Positions 8,067 through 16,665 of a stretch of DNA of 64,000 bases are shown piece by piece (positions within the stretch are counted from its first letter, which is position 1; every line of letters begins with the position of its first letter). Both the position numbers and the translations under genes were made by a program. The stretch spans positions 980,501 to 1,044,500 of the forward strand of contig CAUYUJ010000669.1 of NCBI GenBank assembly GCA_963575745.1, written 5' to 3'. The notes under the pieces were generated by a model, which was not told where the DNA came from, did not search any database, and worked only from the letters and a program-made list of their open reading frames with translations. Origin of the DNA: Prorocentrum cordatum. Taxonomy: Eukaryota > Sar > Dinophyceae > Prorocentrales > Prorocentraceae.

Positions 8067-11000
8067 TGCCCCCAGGGGTCGTGAGGGGGGCGGCGCTGGC
8101 AGCCCAGGCGCCGACAGCAGCTCCTCACGGCCGTCACCAACATGGGCAAGAAGGGCAGCAAGTGCGAGGTGCGCCCGAACGCCAGGTGGAGGCCCGGGGC
8201 CCAGCCTTCACTCTTGATAGCCTTGGATGGCAGCAGGGTCCACCCGGCCTCACGAAGGTCGGCGGCGCGAAACATCGTCGTGAGCTTCCTGACGGTCGCC
8301 ATCGCGACATCTTTCCGCTCCCCATTCCTGAATCTCTTGCTGCTCATCCTGTTTCTGGTCCTCTGTCGCGTGCTGTGCGTCGTCGGGTCCTCCGCGCCGA
8401 GCATGATAAGCACCTCGCTCGTGATGCCATCGCGTCTCTCAACAAGACCTACGGCTGCGTCTCCTGCGGTAGTGAGTTTTCGAATGCCGGGCAGAAAGCA
8501 GCTGTAGATAATATCATTGCAACTTGCTGTGCGGTGGGGGGTCCGCCTGGGGACTCTGCCGAGCAGCTCTCTTTTTCCAAGGGAGCCCTGTCGGCGCTCC
8601 TTGATGGCTCCGCCCTGTACTCATCAGATGGGGGGGCGGTGGCTTCCTTCCAGCGAGACCTAGTCTCTTGGCCCGCCGAGCAGGTCGACCCGGTGCCACT
8701 CGAGTCGCTTGCGACTGGGCCTGTTTTGAAACAGCTGGAGGCCTGGCAGCACCAAATGCTTCGCCCGGAGTCGGAGGCACGGGCCCTGCAAAAAGAAGTT
8801 TGCCCACGGGGACCTCACATGGACCCCATCCTGAAGAATTCGCCGTGGCGGTATGCTGAGTTTTTGGCCGACATGTCTTCCCGGGGGATGTTGTCCTGGG
8901 AGCGCGCCATGGGGCGGCAAGGCAATCTCGGGCTGTTTTTTGTGAAGAAGAAAAGCGGCGCACAGCGCATCATTTTCGATACCAGAGTTGCTAATTGCAG
9001 GTTCGTCGACCCCCCGTCGACGCGCCTCCCCTCCCCGTCTGCTTTTGCCTCCCTTGAAACCGAGGGGGGCCCTCTGTATGTGGCGAGCGGAGATCTGGAT
9101 GTGGCGTTCTATCATATGCAGCTTCCTAGAGGAATGGAACATTTGTTTAGTCTGCCCTGTATAGATTCCTCTTACCTTCAGAAGTTCAACATCCCTGGAG
9201 TCCCCGACGGGGCCGGCGTTACTATGTTACCATGCGTGCAGGTGCTACCCATGGGCTTCTCGTGGGCTCTCCACCTATGCCAGAACGTCTTAGAGGGGGC
9301 CTTGGACAAAGGGGGCTTCAGGAGGGACGAGCAGGTGCTGGACGGCAGGCCGGGGGTGGTTCTGAGGTATCCTGGGGACACTGCTTCGGCTGCGTATGTG
9401 GACAACTTTCTCACCTTGGGGCAGGATCCTGGGGCAGTGGCCAGTCGTCTCTACAATGTCGTCAAGCTGTTGCGGGGGCTGGGCCTGGTCGTGCACGAGC
9501 TTGAGGGGGCCAGCAGGGACCGTGAGTTCTTGGGGATGTCGCTTCGAGACGGTCGATATCTCTCGGTCAAGAGTCGAAACGTCTGGAGGCTTCGCTACGC
9601 CTTGGACGACTTGCTGGCCCGTCCGAGGGTGAGCGGGCATCTTTTGCGGGTTGTCGCCGGTCACATCACTTGGACGAGCTTGGTCCGCCGCGAGTGTCTG
9701 TCTCTGCTGCACGCCACGTACGCCTTCATTCAGGCCGCGGGGTCGTCCCCGCGTCCTCTGTGGTCTGCGGTGCGACAGGAGCTCGAGAGTGTCCGCAACC
9801 TGCTGCCCTTGCTGTGCGTTGACCTCCAGGCAGAATGGCATCCCTACGTTGCCTGCACAGATGCGTCTCCGTTCGGTCTTGGGGTTGTTCGCCGCAAGTT
9901 GAGCCGGGTCCAGGTCCAGGAGCTAGGCCGTCAGAAGGAGAAGTTCCGATTCAAGACCGAAGGAGGAGCCCAGGCCCGTCACCGGGCCTTGGAGGCTGTG
10001 GGGGTGGATGAGGAGACCGCGATGATCCTGGAGCATGAGGAAGGGCCCCTGTGGGCCTGTGACGCCAGACCACCAGACGAAGAGGCCCTGGAGGTGTCGG
10101 AGTTCTCGGAGGTGCCCAAACGTCTTCTGCGTCCGGGGTGCTGGAGCTGTGTGTCGGCCACGCATGTCGAGATGGGTCCCAACATACTGTTTCTGGAAGG
10201 TGAGGCCCTTGTCATGGGCTTCAAGAACATCCTCAGGAGTTGCAGGGCCCACGGCCGTCGTATCCTGATCCTCTCGGACAACCTTCCTCTGGTATTGGCG
10301 GCGGGCAAGGGGCGCGCCAGGTCTGTTCACCTTCGCCAGTGCCTTTATCGTATATGTGCTCTGTCGCTGGCTACGGGCTCGAGACTCGCCGTCCGGTGGG
10401 TGCCATCGGAGCTCAACCCAGCCGACCCGGTCTCTAGAGGCGAGGTCGGCTGGTTCTCGGGCGCTCGTGCGTATGAGCCGCCAGGGCCGCTGGGCAACTT
10501 CGTGCCCGTGGCTGCTGCGGCTGGCCACAGTCCGATGGATGCTGGTGCCGCCGAGCGCGCCGGAGGCGCAGACTGCCCGAGCGGCTCGCGGGGCTCCGGC
10601 GGCCCTTCGCTCGCCGCGCCACCGGGGCTGGGCCTCTGCGGTGGGAGTGGGCGCGCTGCTGGTGGGCTGCTTCCTCCTGCCGCACCGACTGGGCGAGAGC
10701 GGCAGCATGGGGTGGCGGCTCTGGGCGACGCTCAGCCTGGTCATGCCCTTCCTTCTCCAGGCCGCGCCCCGGACCCTGCCGCCGATCAAGCGGTCGGGGC
10801 TTGCACGGGCACGCCTCGGATGCAGCAGGGGCACGGGGCGCCGCCGTGGCCCCAGCCCCGCCCGGCCGTCAGCGTCGGCGGGGCAGGCGTACCACCAGTG
10901 GGCGCTCTTGCCGCAGGACATGACCGGTCAGCTCCCGCTCAAGGCGGCCCTCTGCAGGGAGACGCCGACCCTCGGCCGCGCGGGCCGTATCCGCCCGCGC

Positions 11001-12469
11001 CCGGAGGCTCCGCCGTCGACCACACCGGCCGAGGCGGCATCGGTGTACCCTGTCAGCGGCGTGTACATGATGTTCTTCGCCCAGCCGACCGAGCAGTGGC
11101 CGCCAGGCCGCCGGCAGCCCCAGCAGCCCCCTCTTCACCAACGAGGGGCTGTGCGGGCCATCACCCGCGACCGCTGCTGGGCAAGGCGGATGCCGTGCCA
11201 TGGCCAGAGCTGCCACTTGAGCCGCGTGAAGCCGCAGGCGAGGAAGTCGAGGCTGCCCACCGCCCTGCACTGGCCGCCGGCCGTCACTCTCTCGTCCGAC
11301 TCGCCTGTCGGAGCGAGATTCGCGATGGAGAGCGAGGGCGACCTCGACGGCCGGCCGCATCCGCTGCGCTCCCAGCCGCCCGCCGCCCTGGCCGGCCTGT
11401 CCGGCGACCTGCCCAGCCTGGCGGTGGCGGGCAGCTGCGGCCGCAGGCGGCGGCGAGGCCGGCCGCGGCAGTGGGGTCCGTGCGGGCCCACATGCTGGCT
11501 GCCTTCCGCAAGGCCGTCGGCGAGGGGCGGCTGCACAGGCGCTTCGTTTTCGTCGAGCTGTTCTGTGGCGCGGGCTGCATCACGGCGTCGTTGAAGGCGG
11601 ATGGCTTCTCCGCAATCGGCTTCGACATCGGGCGGGGCGCTCATGAGAATCACTTGGTGCATGAGTTTTTTGAGGTGCTTCAAGGGTGGATCACTTCAGG
11701 CTGCATAGCCGGCATCTGGCTTGGTACGCCTTGTACGACCTGGAGTCAGGCCCTTCGCCGACCTCTGCGCTCACGGCGACATCCCATGGGGTTGCCAGGG
11801 CTCTCGGTCGGCGAGCAAGCGAGGCTGGAGGTGGGCAATTTGACCTTCAAGTTTAGCTGTAAGGTCATCCGCTTAGCCGTGAAGTGGAACATCGCCGTGT
11901 ATCTTGAGAATCCAGCGGGCTCGTTGATGTGGCACGCTCCCGAGCTGGCCCGGCTTTTGCATGCGCCGTGCGCTCAGAAGATCCAGTTGCACATGTGCCA
12001 GTTCGGGGCGCCGTGGCGGAAGGCGACTTGCGTCGCCGCCTGGAACTCGTTGCCTTTGTTGAAACTCAGTCTCCGATGTTCTGGTCGCTCTGGCATGTGC
12101 TCTAAGTCGCACAAACCGCATGTGATACTGTCTGGACACGCCCCCCACGGTCCTCACTTCACTCGTCTGGCAGCTGAATATCCCAAGGGATTCGCACAGA
12201 AGTTCAGCCGGGTTATGGAGAGGTCTTTTGAGGATAAGCGTGCTCGGAAGTTTTCTGCCACGCTCAAGTCTTCCCGCCCTCCCTCCCCTCTCGCGTGCCT
12301 TTGTGGGTGTGTGTCTGTGCCGTGCCTCTCTCGCCTCTCTCTTCTCCTTTTCAATGCTCAGCAAACTGTAATGCAATCTCTTTATGCAGGGTGTGTGCTC
12401 TCGGCTTGGCGTTCCTCGGCATCGACGTATCGAAGTCACTGGCCTGGTCAGCCCCTCACACAAAAATGA
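8063..12469 (+). CDS. ORF2 polyprotein: reverse transcriptase - RNase H - C5 methyltransferase-like
   Basis: 1,468 codons without a stop. RT: fingers/palm GNLGLFFVKKKSGAQRIIFD (about residue 286), motif A SGDLDVAFYHMQLP (about 343), motif B VLPMGFSWALHLCQNV (about 392), motif C AYVDNFLTLG (YVDN at residues 445-448, with Asn in place of the usual second Asp). RNase H: TDASPFGLGVV (about 598), LEGEALV (about 711), LSDNLPLVLA (about 737) and VPSELNPADPVSRG (about 780-793). Residues about 800-1,150 are Ala/Gly/Pro/Arg-rich with no recognised domain. Methyltransferase: motif I FVELFCGAGCITASL (about 1,161), acidic FDIGRG, motif IV GTPCTTWSQALR (about 1,221, with the catalytic-type Pro-Cys), ENP box VYLENPAGSLMW (about 1,279), then CQFGAPWRKAT. 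The last 70 residues are low complexity. The RNase H and its 'NPADPxSR' end resemble DIRS/Ngaro-like elements; the methyltransferase-like domain resembles those reported in dinoflagellate retroelements. Enzyme activity is not shown. Confidence 0.9.
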   Translation: MMPPGVVRGAALAAQAPTAAPHGRHQHGQEGQQVRGAPERQVEARGPAFTLDSLGWQQGPPGLTKVGGAKHRRELPDGRHRDIFPLPIPESLAAHPVSGPLSRAVRRRVLRAEHDKHLARDAIASLNKTYGCVSCGSEFSNAGQKAAVDNIIATCCAVGGPPGDSAEQLSFSKGALSALLDGSALYSSDGGAVASFQRDLVSWPAEQVDPVPLESLATGPVLKQLEAWQHQMLRPESEARALQKEVCPRGPHMDPILKNSPWRYAEFLADMSSRGMLSWERAMGRQGNLGLFFVKKKSGAQRIIFDTRVANCRFVDPPSTRLPSPSAFASLETEGGPLYVASGDLDVAFYHMQLPRGMEHLFSLPCIDSSYLQKFNIPGVPDGAGVTMLPCVQVLPMGFSWALHLCQNVLEGALDKGGFRRDEQVLDGRPGVVLRYPGDTASAAYVDNFLTLGQDPGAVASRLYNVVKLLRGLGLVVHELEGASRDREFLGMSLRDGRYLSVKSRNVWRLRYALDDLLARPRVSGHLLRVVAGHITWTSLVRRECLSLLHATYAFIQAAGSSPRPLWSAVRQELESVRNLLPLLCVDLQAEWHPYVACTDASPFGLGVVRRKLSRVQVQELGRQKEKFRFKTEGGAQARHRALEAVGVDEETAMILEHEEGPLWACDARPPDEEALEVSEFSEVPKRLLRPGCWSCVSATHVEMGPNILFLEGEALVMGFKNILRSCRAHGRRILILSDNLPLVLAAGKGRARSVHLRQCLYRICALSLATGSRLAVRWVPSELNPADPVSRGEVGWFSGARAYEPPGPLGNFVPVAAAAGHSPMDAGAAERAGGADCPSGSRGSGGPSLAAPPGLGLCGGSGRAAGGLLPPAAPTGRERQHGVAALGDAQPGHALPSPGRAPDPAADQAVGACTGTPRMQQGHGAPPWPQPRPAVSVGGAGVPPVGALAAGHDRSAPAQGGPLQGDADPRPRGPYPPAPGGSAVDHTGRGGIGVPCQRRVHDVLRPADRAVAARPPAAPAAPSSPTRGCAGHHPRPLLGKADAVPWPELPLEPREAAGEEVEAAHRPALAAGRHSLVRLACRSEIRDGERGRPRRPAASAALPAARRPGRPVRRPAQPGGGGQLRPQAAARPAAAVGSVRAHMLAAFRKAVGEGRLHRRFVFVELFCGAGCITASLKADGFSAIGFDIGRGAHENHLVHEFFEVLQGWITSGCIAGIWLGTPCTTWSQALRRPLRSRRHPMGLPGLSVGEQARLEVGNLTFKFSCKVIRLAVKWNIAVYLENPAGSLMWHAPELARLLHAPCAQKIQLHMCQFGAPWRKATCVAAWNSLPLLKLSLRCSGRSGMCSKSHKPHVILSGHAPHGPHFTRLAAEYPKGFAQKFSRVMERSFEDKRARKFSATLKSSRPPSPLACLCGCVSVPCLSRLSLLLFNAQQTVMQSLYAGCVLSAWRSSASTYRSHWPGQPLTQK
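12255..12272 (+). repeat. 18-bp direct repeat, 3' copy
   Basis: Identical to 6,422-6,439. It lies just after the methyltransferase domain, inside the low-complexity end of ORF2, 226 bp before the 3' (TA)n tract. Confidence 0.8.
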
Positions 12470-12497
12470 GCCTGGCGGGAGGGAACGGTTAGGCGAG

Positions 12498-12498
<1 letters not shown>

Positions 12499-12547
<49 letters not shown>
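12499..12547. repeat. (TA)n microsatellite at 3' boundary of the 6.1-kb element
   Basis: About 24 TA dinucleotides preceded by 'ggttaggcgagc' and followed by 'caaatatgcataaat'. Confidence 0.95.
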
Positions 12548-12549
<2 letters not shown>

Positions 12550-12824
12550 AATATGCATAAATCTCAACTTTCGGAGGTCCGCGCTCATTTCTTGGGTCGG
12601 CTGCGATCCTACAAAACCGCGCGGTGGGCAGATTTGGTTTTCTTCTCGCGAAATCATTGTCCTGGAGTGCTGGTGTTGTGGTCGGCGAGGCAGTACCCGC
12701 TGTTCGGGTCGACCGAGCGATTGGCATCGAGCGCACCGAGAGCATCAAACTTCATGGATTGCTTCAATATGCGCAGCGTACCTTGCACGATCTGATCGAC
12801 TCGCCTCAGTTGCCTCCCCTCCGC

Positions 12825-13115
12825 CCCTCCTCCTGCGACTGCCGGGGTTCACGCGCTCGCGTGCTTGGCGCTGTGGTACGCGCTGCCCGGGGGATCCCAG
12901 CCCATCCTCGGGGCAGTCTTCTTCTTATAGCTGCCCTGTTTTCCCTTTCCTCCTCCTCCTCCTCGTCTCCTTCTCGTCCTCTGCCTCCTCCTTCCCCTCC
13001 TCCTGCGAGCGCCAGGGTTTACTCGCTCGCGCGCGTGGCGCTGTGATACGCGCTACCCTGTGGTTCTCAGCCCATCGTCGGAGCAGTCGAATGTTTACAG
13101 CTGCCTAGTTTTCCC
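12825..13115. repeat. Direct duplication, period 170 bp
   Basis: The block beginning 'tcctgcgact' at 12,831 recurs as 'tcctgcgagc' at 13,001. Both continue with 'gccaggggttyacgcgctcgcg'-like sequence, 'tggcgctgtg(g/a)tacgcgct', 'cagcccatc(c/g)tcgg(g/a)gcagtc' and 'agctgcc'. They are separated by a CCT-rich spacer. No gene is recognised in either copy. Confidence 0.8.
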
Positions 13116-13139
13116 TTCCTCCTCTTCCTCGTCCTTCCT

Positions 13140-13310
13140 CCTCCAACTTCCTCGCCCCCCCTCGTAGCAGGCTGTCCTGGTCTGTCGTGCTTCCGCCGCC
13201 CATGGCTCCGCGAAAGAGGCCAGAAGCGGCAATGCTTCACCGTTTGTGGCCCCCTGTAATCCAGCCTGGGTCAGGGGCCGCGGCTCGCAGGTCTGGAATT
13301 GTATAGAAGT
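13140..13310. repeat. Dispersed repeat, copy 1 (relative at 41,320-41,505)
   Basis: Shares 'tgggtcaggggcygcggct' plus 'cgcagg', and looser similarity upstream (CCTCG-rich, then a 'gaaggcggcc'-like stretch), with the segment at 41,320-41,505. Its extent and class are unknown. Confidence 0.5.
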
Positions 13311-13646
13311 GCTTGAGGACTCTTCAAGCATCGACTCGCGCTGATGCATCAAGTCGTTGCTCACATCTGCCAGCGCCATGCCTGGATGTCTGGCCTCTCG
13401 GCCGAATCTTTGTAACCGGAAGAAGCTTTTAAGAACCCCCCCCCCCTTCCGGCGTAACGATAACCCTTCCGCACCCTGGAAGCGTTATCCCGGCACCAGG
13501 AGGGGGGGACACCAGATCCCACGGGTCCCATGGAGTCCCGCAGGTCTCGCAGGTCCCACAGGTTTCAAAAGGGGTTCCCATGTGAGGTCCCGCAGGTCCA
13601 ACGGATCTCGCAGGGGGTGGGGTTCTTAATCGCTTCTCACGGTTAG
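13311..13646. other. No gene recognised
   Basis: Contains several 'cgcaggtcccacaggt' type short repeats (13,515-13,615) on the way to the (CA)n tract. Confidence 0.4.
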
Positions 13647-13674
13647 CACACACACACACACACACACGCACGCA

Positions 13675-13706
<32 letters not shown>

Positions 13707-13792
13707 CACATACACACACATACACACACGAACACACACACACACGCACACACACACACGCACACCCACACACGCACACACACGCACACACT

Positions 13793-13823
<31 letters not shown>

Positions 13824-13878
13824 TCAGACACACTCACACACACGCACACACACACGCGCACACACACACGCACACACA
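13647..13878. repeat. (CA)n microsatellite with CACG and CACT interruptions
   Basis: About 230 bp of almost pure CA/CACG/CACT. Translations are Cys-Val or His-Thr repeats and are not taken as coding. It is followed by a 40-bp direct repeat, 'acatgcagcaatgctgccatggag', present twice at 13,889-13,950. Confidence 0.95.
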
Positions 13879-14154
13879 TCGGCTGCCACACATGCAGCAA
13901 TGCTGCCATGGAGTACCTCGAGAAACATGCAGCAATGCTGCCATGGAGCACCTCGAGATGAGAGAAGACCAACAACTTCGCTGAAGGAGCTTTGGATGCA
14001 CTGGTTGCCCAGTCAGCCAGTGCTCCAGCAAGCAGCCACTCTTCCCCTCACGAGTCCGTGCCTTTCGAGGCCGAGATCCTGGCAGGCATGAAGTGAACAG
14101 TTTGGGCGCAAGGGGCGAAAGGAGGATGGGGGCAAGGGACAATGACGGCTTTCT

Positions 14155-14404
14155 TGCGAGGCCGAACATGGCTCTTCGGGGGCTTCTTGGGGGACATCTG
14201 GGGCCTTAGTGGCCGACTTCGGTGCGTCTTGAGGCCCCTTGAGGGCCGCTTGGGAGTCTTGGGGCTCTGTGGGAGGGGCTGGCTTCAAGCGGTGCAACGT
14301 GGCGCGCGTTTGGGTTGCCTCTCGGGCCCCTTTGAGGGGCCTCTCGGGCCATCTTGGACTTGTATTGGTATCTTCTTGTATTGGTATCTTATTGGTATCT
14401 TCTT
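14155..14404 (+). repeat. CTTGGGGGCC-type array plus a 'ttggtatct' triplication
   Basis: Plus-strand variants of 'cttcgggggc', 'cttgggggac' and 'cttgaggcccc', then 'tattggtatctt' repeated three times at 14,362-14,402. Confidence 0.75.
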
Positions 14405-15374
14405 GCCCCTCCTCCTCCTCCTCCTCCTTTTCCTGCTCCTACGACCGGAGGCCCGGCGTCTGAAGGCGTCTCTCGGCTGTTCGGCAGAGCAGGGTGCGGC
14501 GATCCCGAGGGGCCCGGGGGCACGGAAGCTGCCGCCTGCTGCCCCCCCCCTTGTCTCCCCCAGACGTGCTGCACGCTCTCGTCGGCGTGCATTTGGCGCG
14601 TCGGGTCGGCTTTTGGCCGATCGTGGTGGACTGATCGGAACGAAGCAGGGTACACCCTGCTGGGCCCGTTGCGACTCATGTGGCGATAATTGTGCGACCG
14701 CAGAAATCCTCACATATTCTTCCGATTAGGGCATCTTGGGCTGGCCCAGAGGGCCGCAAAGGCGGCCCGCTGGACTTCCAAGAGTGCCGCAACTGGCCGA
14801 GGTCTGGCCCCGCCCTGGTGGACCCAGGTGGCCCACAGATGGCCAAACTGGCCCCAACATCGCCCGAGCCACTCAATGGAGGCGGGTTGGTGCCCCCTCC
14901 CACCCCTCGGGATCCCGCCGCGACCCCTCCCTCCCCCGCCGTCTCCCGCGGGACCCTCTTCGGCGGGGAACGGATCAAAGGGAGGGGGCTTCCCTTCGAC
15001 TCGACTGGCGAGCTGCAAGTGCCCCAGCTGGCCGCAGGCACGGCCACCCCGGGACTCCCGCCTCGCACACGCCGACAGGATCGGCGGCTTGGGGCACGGT
15101 CGCGCGCCCTGCCTTCAGGGCGCGTCAGCTGACCACCTCGCCGATCCTGGCCGGGCCGAGCCCCAGCGGCCAGGCTTAGCCGAGGGGTGGGGCCAAGGTG
15201 CGCATCAAGTTTGGTTCATTCTGGGAGCGTTGTTGGGTTTTTGCACATAAGGTCATGCGTGAGCTGTCGAATCCATGCGTGAACCACATCGCCCTCCATA
15301 ATCAGGTAGGAGTATCTTCCCCGCCTGGAGATGGGGATACGGCCTGAGTTCGGCGGCGAGACTAGGGGGCAAGT
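14405..15374. other. No gene recognised
   Basis: GC-rich sequence open in four or more frames at once, with no conserved motif. These frames are what random high-GC sequence yields. Confidence 0.45.
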
Positions 15375-15530
15375 GAGAAGTCGCAGGCCTTCCCAGAAGG
15401 CTACGGGGCTTCTCAGAAGTCCTCTGGCCTTCTGAGAAGTCGTCTGTGTATTCGGGGAAGGTTTTGAAAACTTCTCCGAAGGCCAGAGGCCTTCAAACCT
15501 TCTGAGAAGGCCTGCTCCGTCTGATTTCCG
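15375..15530. repeat. CTTCTGAGAAGGCC palindrome-rich repeat
   Basis: Five or six variants of the self-complementary word ccttctgagaagg. The same word characterises the small inverted-repeat elements at 39,010 and 52,150, so this is probably a relic of that family without clear ends. Confidence 0.6.
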
Positions 15531-16454
15531 CCCCGCCCTGGCTTGCCGCCAATCACTTGCTCAGCAAAGCGGAGCAAACCCAAAGGGCCAGTTAGTTCTT
15601 GGTTAGCCGACTGCGTCGAGTCGCTCGTTCTCGTGCTCCTGCTTTCCCTGGTGCTACCAGGAGGGCGTACATGCCGCTCCCGAGCCCAGGATGGGCCCGC
15701 TCGGGAATCCCACGAGGTTTCCCCCCGTCCCTCGGAGCAGACGGGGCCGGTGGACTCGAGGAATGACGACGACGAAGATGGCGGCGGAGCCCGCGGCAGC
15801 AGCAGCACTGCGATCGGGAGCGGCGGGCGCGGCAGGAGGAGGGCCCTCCTCATCACGCCCTCTCCGCCCCCGTCCGCCCCTCCGCAAGAGCCTCGGCCGG
15901 TGTGCCCGCCCGCTGCCTCCGCCCGCGGCCCAGACTCTCCCTCGGGGGTCGGTCGACGACGAGGATGACGACGACGACGACCACGGACGACGACGACCAC
16001 GGACGACGACGACTGACCGACCGACTGACCGACCGACCGACCGACGACCCACGACCGACGGTGGAGGAGCACGAGATGCTCATCCCCGTCCTGATGACGT
16101 TCTTTAAGTTTGAGCCCGAGGCCACGAAGGCTCGCGAGACGCCTGACCCCTCTCTCGGGAGCGTAACCACGACTCACGCGCAGGTGAATTCTCACGGGCT
16201 TCCAGAGAGCGCCTTGCGCGAATCGAACTGGGGGGCATGTCCATGTACGTTGCTGGGCGCAGATGTCCTTGTGGGGGTCCGTACCTCCGCAGCAGCGTGT
16301 CGTAACGTTTGCACTCTCGCACAGTAACAGCACGTCGTACTGTTGGCCCTCGCACACCCCTCGAGCAAGGCACTGCGCGTGATCGGCCGCGGCCACGGTA
16401 GGAACACGGGGTACGAGCCAGAGATGTCCCTCACACGGCAGCTCGACCCAACAG
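15531..16454. other. No gene recognised; GAC/GACC repeat tract inside
   Basis: At 15,954-16,056 there is an array of GACGAC followed by GACCGACC repeats. Overlapping long frames on both strands translate to low-complexity Arg/Ser/Val/Gly peptides and are rejected as genes. Confidence 0.5.
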
Positions 16455-16665
16455 GGGCCATTTCGATCCGATCGATCCGATTCGATATCGATTTCGGTTG
16501 GGCCGATCCGATTCGACTCAGACGATGTGGCCCGATGCTAGCATAGCGCTGTTGTGTATCCTGCCGCGACCGATTGGATTCGATTCCGACTCCGTGCCAT
16601 GCAGCCCGATTCGATGCATGTTCCGATCCAAATCCGATTTCGCGGTTCGATGCTGGCTGCTCCTG
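16455..16665. repeat. GATCCGAT-rich dispersed repeat, copy 1
   Basis: Many overlapping 'gatccgattcgat' words, then 'cgatgtggcccgatgcta', 'ccgactccgtgcc' and 'tccgatttcgcggttcgatg'. The same words occur in the same order at 63,036-63,245 and in part at 40,905-41,050, showing a true dispersed family and not a simple repeat. Confidence 0.75.

Larger units (their letters stand above)
6374..12498 (+). mobile_element. Intact retroelement: Ubl/RanBP2 ORF1 and RT-RNase H-methyltransferase ORF2
   Basis: Two long, uninterrupted, overlapping frames on the plus strand fill a segment lying between two (TA)n tracts. ORF1 carries a ubiquitin-like domain and a RanBP2-type zinc finger. ORF2 carries reverse transcriptase, a DIRS/pararetrovirus-style RNase H ending in NPADPVSRG, and a C5-methyltransferase-like domain. 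There is no recognised Gag, protease or DDE integrase, and no tyrosine-recombinase motif (R...HxxR...Y) was found. No long terminal repeats were seen; only an 18-bp direct repeat (6,422 and 12,255) lies near both ends. Both frames are open while the other elements here are riddled with frameshifts, so insertion is probably recent. The boundaries are inferred from the (TA)n tracts and are uncertain. Confidence 0.75.

Noticed and set aside
10869-11360. Minus-strand frame opposite ORF2 as a gene or recombinase
   Set aside because: There is no R...HxxR...Y pattern, and it is the shadow of a GC-rich linker.
13647-13878. CRISPR-like array
   Set aside because: It is a simple dinucleotide repeat without spacers. 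No array of spaced identical repeats exists in the window.
15413-16396. 327-codon minus-strand frame as a gene
   Set aside because: It is dominated by the GAC/GACC repeat and Arg/Ser/Val low complexity.
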